In this document: positions 22,988 to 32,500 of the stretch, piece by piece | Numbering within the stretch: position 1 is the stretch's first letter | Layout: every line of letters starts with the position of its first letter | NCBI GenBank assembly: GCA_000320545.1 | Contig: ADNK01000497.1 | Coordinates: forward strand, 1 to 32,500 | Reading direction: 5' to 3' | DNA: 32,500 bases | Origin: Bigelowiella natans CCMP2755 | Lineage: Eukaryota; Cercozoa; Chlorarachniophyceae | Notes under the pieces: generated by a model | Told to the model about the DNA's origin: nothing | The model's input: only the letters and a program-made list of their open reading frames with translations | The model's database searches: none | Made by a program: the position numbers and the translations under genes

Positions 22988-25900
22988 CTAGGCTTCACCC
23001 CGACTGCTTCGACGCCTTTCTAAGGACGGTCTAGGAGGTGGGGGCTTCTGTGGGGCTGTCGGTGGCGCATTTTGTGTTTGTCGATATCCTTTAGTAGTAG
23101 CAGCAGCAGTAGCAGCATTTGTTGGTGTTACCAGTACCCCATCGTCATCGGAGCCGTGTTTATTACTTATACTCTTCCCTAGATTCAAGTACTTCCCTGC
23201 GAGATGTAACATTCTATTCAGAGAACATTCATTCCAATTCGTCAATTTTGGCAAGTAGGGGGGGGGGGGTAATCGCTGATGAGCTGACCTATCTCATCAA
23301 GCACACACGAGGAGATTCCCGCAAGACCAAGATTATTGAGTTCCTGAACAACAAGGCGTTTGGCATAATAAGTTCATCAAAATTTCTTTTTCTCCGTCAC
23401 TTTACTCTCTCACCTTGGAGCATTGTCTACATACGTCACTAGCCACATTAGCATCCACAGGCAAAATCAAGCTAGTAGTAGCATTCGCTCCCATCCCTGG
23501 CGTCACGGTCTCTCGAGTAGGATATGTTGCTGCTGGTTTTCGAGCTATTTCACTTGCCGCATTCTCCTGTTTATCTTCGGGATATATATGTCTTAATCCA
23601 TCTCTTCCTCCCACACCATGATGGCCTCCCTCGTCTTCATCGTTGCAGTAGAAGTAGTGGTGATGTAATGTCGCCGTCATCAACAGCAAGAACGCATCGA
23701 TAATACGATTCTCACTGGCCAGCTGCTCCACAAGCTGCATGTGTGGGATGTGTGCGAAAGAATGGGTTAAAGATGATATCTCAAATTCAGAACGACGATG
23801 CATAGCCACAGCAAAACAATGGCCGATCAGATATAATCACCAACGCCATACGCTAGCAGCAGCTGCAGGAACAAAAAGGGAACATGCTCGCTAGAAAAGA
23901 TATTGATAGATGAATGCTTCTTGCTTCACACACACCATCCCCACCCCACCCCACCTCACCACCTTGTCAAAGCATTGAACAGCAAGTAGAGTGTACCTAA
24001 GTTGCTGCAGCATGAGAAATACAGCAAAGAGCTACATGGAAGAAGAAGAGGAGGAGGGGGAGGATGAGGGTGGTTGTGCGAACAGGGGACTATCTATTCA
24101 TGCCAGAAGTAAGATAATGCTGCAAAGCACCACGATAGTTGTCACTGCGATACTGGTGATCGATCTTGAGGACAGTGTCGCAGAACTAGAACACGCCCGT
24201 TTTCTTCCTGTTTTTCTTCTCTCATCATTGGCCTTTAATGATGCTAGAATAGCAGCAACAATGTGTCTACCACTATCACCCTACCATCACTTCTGCTACA
24301 TAACGACTACTACTACTACTACTACTACTACTTGCATTAGTTGTATTACATAGCTTTCTCGGAGTGGCCCTCCCTCTGCAGCTGCAATCCCCATCGTGTA
24401 AGTATGTTTGCACGATGTTTGCCGGACAGCCGGGAGAACGCCAATGTCGCAGCGTCCTCCCATCGATCCTGTGACTGGGAGAGAAATAGGCAACAATGAC
24501 GACGAAACCAACGATCAGTCATAATTAATGATAGTCCTTCACTCTAGCAGCAGCAGTAAGTAGAGCACCAACACACTACAATAAGATGTGTACATTGTTC
24601 CTACTACCCAACCTGGAGATGCAGACATGCCTCGTAGGCTGCTCCGACGGCTAAGCATAAGCATTGTTGAATGTTTTTATTTTTACTACTAGTATGTGTT
24701 TATGTATTTATGTATGTATGTATGTATGTATGTACGTGGCGAAACAGGTCTAAATGTGATCCAGAACAATCGAAAAAGAAAGGATAAAGAAGACAGGCGA
24801 AATCGAACGTTGGCAGCAAACAACACACACACGCACACACGCACACGCACACACACGTATATTTACTACTACTAAGAAACGACGACAATTAATCCGCTGC
24901 TACTTCGACTACCAATAAAGAAACACGACTACAAACAATACTACCAGACATTAGCTGGACACCGATAGAAAGCTCCCCCCGGCCGACCCGACGGGCTCCC
25001 ACAGCGTACAGCGTGCTGCGAATAAACGCAGGATCTGCCTCCGCCAGACTCCCAGCAAGAGCGCACGCTTGCATCTCCAAGGAGGGGTCTTTAGCCTCGA
25101 GAAGCACCTCTACTGCTCCGTGTATATCTCCTGAGAACACAAGTGACTCTGCAGCCGCGAGAGCAACCGCCCTCGCATCATTCGGAACGCCACTGTGATG
25201 GGATCTGGTGCCTGCCACCATCAGCATGCTCTTCGATGAACGGAGGAACGGCGATGATGATGATGGTGATGATGATGATGATGATGCGCTTTGGTGCTTC
25301 TTTCTCCTAAGACGTCATGCAAGGATGAGGTTCCATCATTGACATGTTATGGAGATGATATGGTGGATGTGATGGAGAAATCACAGCAGCAAACTCACAC
25401 TAGTATCATTGTTCTTAATTGTCACTCAGATTCTACTACTGCTCTGCTGCAAACTCAACTATTATTATTATTCTTAATTGTCACTCAGATTCTACTATTG
25501 CTCTGCTGCTACTTCTTCTTCTTCTACTACTACTGCTACTACTACTGAGAGTACTTGGAGGAGGAGGAGGAGGAGGAGGAGGAGGAGGAGGAGGCGGTCG
25601 CGTCGTTGCTACTGCTATATGTGTTTGTTAAAGCGATGCCTACAAGTGCAAGTGGTGGTCACAGATCACGGATTAGTTCATGGTTAGATTAGGAAGAGTT
25701 GATGATGTGATGATAACCATCATGCTATATAGATATTCTATATGTGCGGCACATCTGTAGGAGTGTGATATATATTATTTTGTCAAATCTGCTGCTGCGG
25801 CGGCGGCAGAGCAGAACAATAGATCCGCACCGTCGTCATCGTTGATGATGCTCATTCCGTAGCACCCCCCCCAAAGCTCCTCCATTCCCTATTATAATCA

Positions 25901-26995
25901 CAATGTTTGATTCATCACTAGAGGGGCAGTATATGGATAATGATGATGACGGTGATAGGGATTAGGATGAGAAGGAGAAAGAGGAGGAGGAAAAGGAGGA
26001 GGCAATGAAATTCACTACCAAGCCTAATTGAGAATTGGATTGGAGAGTCGTCAAGATCTCGTCCATATTTCTCGAAGATGCTACGTTATTTCCACCCTCC
26101 CTTTTCTTTCTTCCCCCCCCCCCCCCCTCCTCCTCCTCGAGTCTTAAATATCAATTTCACCAAGATCGAGCAAGACGCAATCCCATATTCCTATCCTTCT
26201 CTCTCCTGTCCTGCCCTTTCCCCTCGAAGTCCGCTTTGGCAGCATCATTATCATCATCATTTTTGTGATAGTCGCCATCGCTGCTGCCCCCTTCTCCGGT
26301 GTCTCGGAAGATCTGTCGGAACGTGCGAAAAGAGGCGCAAATCGTCTGTTTCAACAACCCCTTACTCTTCGTGGTAGTGTATGATGCTGCCGCCGACGAC
26401 GAAGACGATGGCGAGTGTAATGATCGAGTAGTTCCCGTCTTTGAAATTGTGGTATTCTTCTTCTTCGCACTCTTCTCCAAAAGCGCGCCACCACCCCTCT
26501 CACCCCTGCTGGCTCCGATGTTTGCCAGAGCTAGCATCAAGTACAAGATCTCCTGATCCTTGTGAGGCAGGAGGCAAGGGAGAACTCGTGGGTCTAGAGG
26601 CTGCTGCTGCTTGTTTAGACTTTTCTCACGAAATTGAGTTTCCCTCCAGTTTGCCTTCTCTCCCCTCCTCCCCCTCCTCTTTGTCTCACCCGTGTGTTCT
26701 CTGAGCTTTGCAGCGCAGCTATCTGAAGCGCCATCAGTATTGACAGCATCCTCTCCATCTTTGTCGTCGTCACCATCATGCTCAGCACCATCCTCATTCT
26801 CAGGATAAAGAAGACGGGAGCTGTTTGGCAGATGTAGGCAATACAACACGTCGTTCCGGAGAGACGCGCGGAGAGTGGTCATGGCGCCGTCCAGAAAGCC
26901 TGTTTTCGATTGCGAACAACGGTGGGAATGTACCCGTGGATTTGTGCGAAATGATAGTCATGATAATCAGGATCTACCTGTTCTCTCCAACAATT

Positions 26996-27048
<53 letters not shown>

Positions 27049-27835
27049 TGTACAACCTCTCGGATCACTATGCTCCTTCCTGCCATCAATCGCCATACTG
27101 CCCTCCTCCTCCTCGTCCTTCGCTTGCCCCCCCCTACTCCTCATCACGGCGCTGTCGTGCATAAGCAATCTATGGTCAAACGGAGAATTGAAGAGACTCA
27201 GGGAAACGTCGAGAATTCTGATCCCCGTGCCACCCGTCTCGCAAGCAATGACTTGCGTACCGCTCACACCAAACCATGCAATATGCTGCGATGAGCAACC
27301 GCGGTGATATGCTGCTGTGTAGTTGGGATCTAAAGGAGGGTGGCGGAGCCTATCATCATCGTCATCCTCGCCTAATACCCGGCCTCTATTCTGTTTGTTG
27401 TTGCGCTTGCTGCTACTGCTGCTGCTGCTGCTGTTCCCGGTAGTGGAGGGGGGCAGATTGCTGCTATCAGTGCTGCATCTTCCCATTGAAAGGGCCTTTA
27501 GAAGGGGGTCGGAGTTGGGATTGGCTGAGATCCTACCACCGGTCTCCGCATCATAGATGTCATAGCGACCGCTCGCATCTGTCTTAAGGACGTGATAGAG
27601 ATACGGCGAGGGTGTAAAGGAAAGGTATGTAACAGAAGAAGGGGTTTTCGTCATCCCATCGTTTCTGTGAAATGCCGCTCCATGCTGCTGCCGATGATGA
27701 TGATGATGACGTGTCGATGCAAAGGCTGGCGTTGGTCTGATGACCTTGAATAGCTCACGTGGCACCGCGCCCACCACCTGCACGTCCTAGTGATGGACAC
27801 AGGTATATATATACACATCCATGTTAGTGCGTGCA

Positions 27836-27867
<32 letters not shown>

Positions 27868-28115
27868 TGTGTGTGTATTTGGGTGAGGAGTGTGTATCAC
27901 ATCTCAATGTTCTCTATTTGATGTATTTGATGAATGTGGAAACGTGGTTTGGTAGTCAGTATAGCAAGACGCTGTTACCTTGGGTTTGGCCTGCTTCGGG
28001 CTGCTGCCTCCAGCGACGGAGCGAGGAGGTGTCTTCAGTGTCAGCGTCGATGTTTTCGGAACTAGAATCAATATCTCACCTGACGATGATGATGATAATG
28101 GACGACGACGATGAC

Positions 28116-28149
<34 letters not shown>

Positions 28150-28605
28150 ATGGTCGCAAGCCATGCGTGAAGGCAGTAACGTGTGCTACCATATTGACAA
28201 CGACAAAGGATATAACTTAGAGATAGTAATGTCAAAGCCGAGTAAGGGAGATCATCATGGGTTGTGCAGTGCATATTTCATCGTCGTGGGATTTACTTGC
28301 CTGTTGCTGCACCGAGGGCTATATAGCCATCTTTGGCTGCAATCGACGTGATGAGAGGAGAGCGTCTATTTAACCAGCACCCATATAGCGGCAGTCAACA
28401 ACGACTAATGTCAGAATATTCTCTAGCACTTACACCATGATTATCTCTGCAAGATGGTGAAACCACAGCCAACCTGTCCTGTTCCTGCTTCTTCTTTGTC
28501 TTTCTTCTCGCGAGAAAGCCGAGGCCACGGACGCCATTTGAGATCTTGTCCAAATCGCCTGTTGTTCAAAGCGGCACAGAAGAGGCAGTCGTCGTTGTTG
28601 TTGTT

Positions 28606-28637
<32 letters not shown>

Positions 28638-31600
28638 ATCCATTAAAATCATATGGATGATGAAGAAGGAAGAGTTGACGATGGGTAAGTAGTATATAGA
28701 AGAAGACACTGTGCGGGTGCAACTGAGCGAGCGTGTTTGCGTGTCATATTTGCACACGTGTCGCTTTGAAAGAATAGCCAAATTACAATTTATGGTGAAA
28801 GAGCTTTCTACGAAAGTACCAATCATCCCTTCTTTACACTCAAATAGCCGTGGAAAACTATGAAGTGTCCTGCGTTTTCTTCCCTGAATGACGATGCAAA
28901 GACGATGTGTAAACGTATACTCTTCTTCCTCCATTTATTCAAAGAAGCAAAGGGTGGTAATTTGGCGTCTCAGATGCTACAATTCCCCCCCCCTCTCGCC
29001 TTCCCTCTATTTCTCTCTTCACACACACGCACACATACAGACACAAACACACTTCAGAGGCCTATCAAAGACATCTGAAGAAGACAAGCAACCAGCACTG
29101 CCTCGTTGACCAATATTCTCCTCCTCCTTCTTCTCCTCCTCCTCTTTCTTCTTCTTCTTCCTGCACATACATGCAATGTCCTCTATGTACTACATGCTGT
29201 CGTCGTGTGTTCTCACCCCAATTCCGAGCAGGTGGACAACTCCTTCTTGAGTCACAACGACGAAGAAAGCAAAGTCCAATGGGGGGCTTGAAGTGGAAGA
29301 AGACCCATTCCTCTCACCACCACCACCGTCGGTGACCAGAGGATTAATCGTTGGCTTCTTGAATTTGCTGATATCCTTGTTGTGCTTGTTATCGCATGCT
29401 ACTACTAGTGGTGCTGCTTGTTCTCCCCCCCCCCCCTCGATCTTCTCCTCGCCTTTTGTATGCTTGCTGCCCTGTTGTGACGGCGTCACCGCAACCGCCG
29501 TCATGTCGTCCTTCTTCTTTGCGCTTTTCTAAAAGGCGTGGGAAAAGGGGGGTACAGCAGCAGAGAAATTGTGCGTGTTGGACGCATGCTACATGCTGCA
29601 TATTTGTATGATGTGTATGGAGATGGGTGTCCCTCCTGTATCTACGGTGTTGCGTGTGCGTTTTAAAAAATTGCGTCAAGTTTCATAGTACATCCTGCTT
29701 AGCGCTGTTGCTTGGAGATGGGTTCAGCTTTATCCCCTGATAACGAATAGAAACTTCCGTCTTTGTTGTCGGCATTGTCATCATCATCATTTGTCATCAT
29801 CATCATCATCACTTGTCATCATTTGTCATTGAAGTCGTCTTAGCGGCATGAAAGCAGCCATCTTACCAGCGTGTCTTCGATATCCGCCTCTGTTTTCACC
29901 TCACGACTGTCGGAATAAAGCCAACACAACCACACCACCGGTGAGAGACAGATCATGAGGGGGGGGAGGAGGGGTGTAGTAGAGGGGAGTGTATTGGCAG
30001 TAAAGAAGAAAGAAAAGAAGAAGAAGAAAAGCAGGAAACAGCTAATGACGATGCGGGGTCTTCTTCGACCAAGAGCTTGTTGATCCACCGATAAAAGAAG
30101 AATATCATTATGAATTATATAGTACAATTTAGCTACTACTACTACTACTACTACTGCTGCTACTACAACCTGAATGAGATGAAGGCCCCGGCAACAACAG
30201 GAATTCCGATAGAAAATCGCACACCCTTTGAAATGTCTGTTCGGGCTAAAGCCACCTAGATTAATAGTACAGAAGAAAGAAAGAAATATATATGTAAATG
30301 TAAGTAAAAGAAAGCTGCACAAGTCAGACGATAACAATCAATGACAACGCAGGAAGCGTGTAACTCAAGGAAAAGGGGGAGGGCAGTCGTTATCCTACCA
30401 CCACTACTACACTACTACTACTACTACTACTACTACTACAACTACTAACAAGGTAAGGTGTTAAAGGATGAGCACATAGAGATGTACACTCTTTCGGAGA
30501 AGAGAAGATTTACATAATAACAGCACTCGCAATTTCTATCAAGAATCTTGCTGCAAGCATCGACAACGCCTTGCGGGACAGAAACGATCGGTGCTTTCTC
30601 TACGAGCCCCGTCGGGCTCATTTATATACATATCCGCCAAAAATAAAAACCTGCCCTTTCGCGCTGCCCCCGCCCCCCTCACCCCCTCACCCTCCCCACC
30701 TTAATATCCACGATCTGCGCTGCTAGACCGTCGAATATAAGCAGCAAGTAGCTCCGGGAAGGCGATAAGGTAGCACTACGAATAGGCCCTGCGTCAGTGC
30801 TGTTCTTTACGTATCGCAGCGCTCCGCTTCGGACGTGAAGAAGGCCAAGCCGGTTGCGATAACGGGTGCGGCTGCTGCCAGATTTGCTGAGCGCTGAGAA
30901 GTAGTATTAGGTAAGTGATGCATGTAGCGCAAGGTGGTGGATGATGATGCTATGTGTGCGGGATATATGATGTTGTTGATATCTCCATGCTACTACTACT
31001 ACTACTACGATTGATACGACGACGCTACTATTACTACAACTTATATCACCTTGGGATGTGAAGAAGGTGAGATAGTCCTCGCTTACCCACTCCACGCTAA
31101 TGATCATTGAGGAGGTGATTGAGTTGATTTATTGATTGATGATGACGAAGAGATGGTTATGTCACGATGATGATTCAGTGACGATAGTGATATATAACAA
31201 TGACTCCCACATAAGCGCGCACCCCCGCCCCGCCATTATTCATTCTCTTCCTACTGAGCAGATCGCAGGAAATCACACATCCCCTCACCCCTGCACAGTG
31301 CTGCTGCAATCCAAACTACTCGCTCCCCCAGACGATGATGACGACGATGAGGACGCCGCGGTCTTGCCACTAACACCGAATGAAGACGACGAGGAGGAGG
31401 AGGCGGAGGAAGATGCGTGGGGATGGGGGGAGATGACTTGAAAGCGCTTTATCACCTCCGCTGTCGCCGCTGAGACAATCAGAATCTCGCCTGTTTCAGC
31501 AGTTTCATCAAAAATCAAAGGAACGAATATATGGTCTTCTATCACCAACGTCGTCCGTCCTATCGTATGCAGCTAACATCTCACGAATTCTGCCCAAAAT

Positions 31601-32255
31601 ACGGCTACCGCGCAACAAAGCTTATCATCGGCGTTCATAGCTGTGAGAATCATTCTTCATATTCTGTGCGTGTGCATGTGCATGTGTGTGTGTGTGTGTG
31701 TGAAGAAATCAGTGTATATGTGTACCGCATTTCGTCCCTAACGCAACTCTCATGCTATGGTGCTGCTTCTCCTTCTTCTCCTTGTTGTTTCTCCCCTCCT
31801 TGCTCTTTGTAGTATTTCCGCCGTCATCGCTCCATAGCGACGACAAAAGCCTTGAAGAGAAAGAAGAAGAAGAAGCAGCAGCAGAAGGCGATACGCGCCC
31901 ACCTGCAACTGGCGACAATGGGTGGATGTTCTCCAGCTTTGGGAGGGAGAGCGAGGGAGGGGAGATAGAGGGAGAAGGACAATACGCACGTTTGAGTTCA
32001 TGTGATAAGGCAGCGTATCAGTGCTGCAAATAACTGAATATGCAACGAAATTTATGCTCAAGAGGCTTTTCGCATCGCCTCCACACCATTTGTTCGTATG
32101 CTACCCGAGGACGAGGCCACACAGAATCAAGTATCATCATGATCATGATCATCATCATCGTTGTACGTGTTGTACTGCTGCTGCTGCTACTACTACTACT
32201 ACTACTACCGCTTCACACGGCTCCGAAGCGAGACACGACACAAACCCTGACGCTC
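22988..32255 (-). CDS. WDR11: WDR11-like WD40 protein, 3' part (runs off right end)
   Basis: WDR11 is a double beta-propeller that works with FAM91A1 at the trans-Golgi to capture vesicles. Likely exons in order: 32255-32219, 32023-31990, 31936-31903 (these three tentative), 31490-31289, 31096-31050, 30893-30700, 30255-30170, 29906-29867, 29528-29217, 28558-28474, 28336-28301, 28079-27979, 27786-27057, 26899-26161, 26080-26019, 25211-24945, 24650-24613, 24474-24350, 24031-23963, 23734-23414, 23343-23289 and 23206-22988. Family-like stretches are GVEWVSEDYLTFFTS, LDFAFFVVVTQEGVVHLL, HIAWFGVSGTQVIACETGG, SIGVQLMSAVGAAYEACLHLQ minus its first residue, DRWEDAATLAF and the C-terminal GKYLNLGKS. 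All junctions are phase-compatible except 24350 to 24031. Long Ser, His, Asp/Glu and Lys inserts lie between blades. The donor at 28300 is GC. Confidence 0.75.
25387..25504. repeat. Tandem duplication, about 59-bp unit
   Basis: Two adjacent units share TTCTTAATTGTCACTCAGAT starting at 25412 and 25471, with matching flanks (GCAAACTCA, GCTCTGCTGC). They sit inside the WDR11-like intron 25212-26018. Confidence 0.85.
26995..27042. repeat. Compound (CA)n(TA)n microsatellite
   Basis: It lies in the WDR11-like intron 26900-27056, close after the donor at 27056. Confidence 0.95.
27835..27877. repeat. (GT)n microsatellite
   Basis: GT repeat in the WDR11-like intron 27787-27978. Confidence 0.95.
28084..28148. 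repeat. (GAT)n microsatellite
   Basis: GAT/GAC repeat abutting the acceptor at 28080 of the WDR11-like gene. On the transcript strand it supplies a pyrimidine-poor CATCATC stretch upstream of the splice site. Confidence 0.9.
28591..28637. repeat. (TTG)n microsatellite
   Basis: TTG repeat in the WDR11-like intron upstream of the 28558 acceptor. Confidence 0.9.
30403..30440. repeat. (ACT)n microsatellite
   Basis: ACT repeat in the WDR11-like intron 30256-30699. A shorter one lies at about 30133-30156 in the next intron. Confidence 0.9.
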
Positions 32256-32500
32256 CTGAAAGCAGCCAGCAAACCATAATATACAATCAATCATATCATG
32301 AATAAATAAATAAAAGAGCACAATAAATAAAGGTCTATTCGGAACAACTCATGACTGATCATCGTCATCATCATCATCAACCACAACATATTGTCGTCTC
32401 TTCACGTCATAGAATAGCTAGCGACACCTTCTCGAATTCGTTTAAGTTCCCAGCTCCACCCTATATAGTAATAATAATAGCAATAATGATATGTTTACAG

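Noticed and set aside
23254-23280. Coding through the 12-base G run (PPPP on the minus strand)
   Set aside because: Using donor 23288 and acceptor 23207 removes it as an intron, keeps phase 1 and yields the family-like GKYLNLGKS; reading through gives a stop in the upstream frame.
28068-28274. Ile- and His-rich ORFs over the GAT repeat
   Set aside because: They are pure microsatellite translation with no flanking coding signal in the same frame.
1-32500. tRNA, rRNA and CRISPR features
   Set aside because: I saw no tRNA-like T-loop/A-box pair, no rRNA-like conserved stretch and no regularly spaced repeats with unique spacers.

Overview
The window is nuclear DNA from an intron-rich eukaryote. 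Genes consist of many short exons separated by introns of mostly 50-250 bp with GT-AG ends and a few GC-AG ends. The standard genetic code is used. Spacers and introns are packed with di- and trinucleotide microsatellites. The gene set (URB2-like, WDR11-like, a Musashi/hnRNP-like two-RRM protein, an ER-type thioredoxin, a secreted beta-helix protein) fits a free-living protist or alga. I cannot name the lineage from sequence alone.

Layout. (1) 170-7682, minus: 5' part of a large multi-exon gene resembling the 60S assembly factor Urb2/Npa2; it starts at 7682 and runs off the left end. (2) 7683-8775: spacer rich in palindromic words. (3) 8776-11822, minus: ten-exon RNA-binding protein with two RRMs and a long Gly/Tyr/Arg-rich tail. 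(4) 11823-12317: probable shared divergent promoter. (5) 12318-16682, plus: ten-exon secreted right-handed beta-helix protein. (6) 16683-18141: spacer with a short inverted-repeat element. (7) 18142-19941, minus: intronless Ser/Thr kinase. (8) 20225-20583, minus: small coding-like region split into two overlapping frames, perhaps a pseudogene or a small spliced gene. (9) 20871-22007, plus: six-exon thioredoxin-fold membrane protein with a single-Cys CPFS motif. (10) 22008-22987: spacer with a second copy of the inverted-repeat element. (11) 22988 to about 32255, minus: 3' part of a WDR11 homologue that continues off the right end.

The exon models were built by hand from splice sites, reading-frame phase and family resemblance. 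In the two-RRM, beta-helix and thioredoxin genes every exon phase closes. In the URB2-like gene all 17 exons in the window are phase-compatible. In the WDR11-like gene one junction (24350 to 24031) does not close.

The genes form no obvious pathway. Most are housekeeping functions: ribosome assembly, RNA handling, trans-Golgi vesicle tethering and ER redox or folding. The less ordinary items are the beta-helix protein with a PAN-like insert, the paired foldback elements, the overlapping small ORFs, and the many homopeptide tracts encoded by triplet microsatellites.
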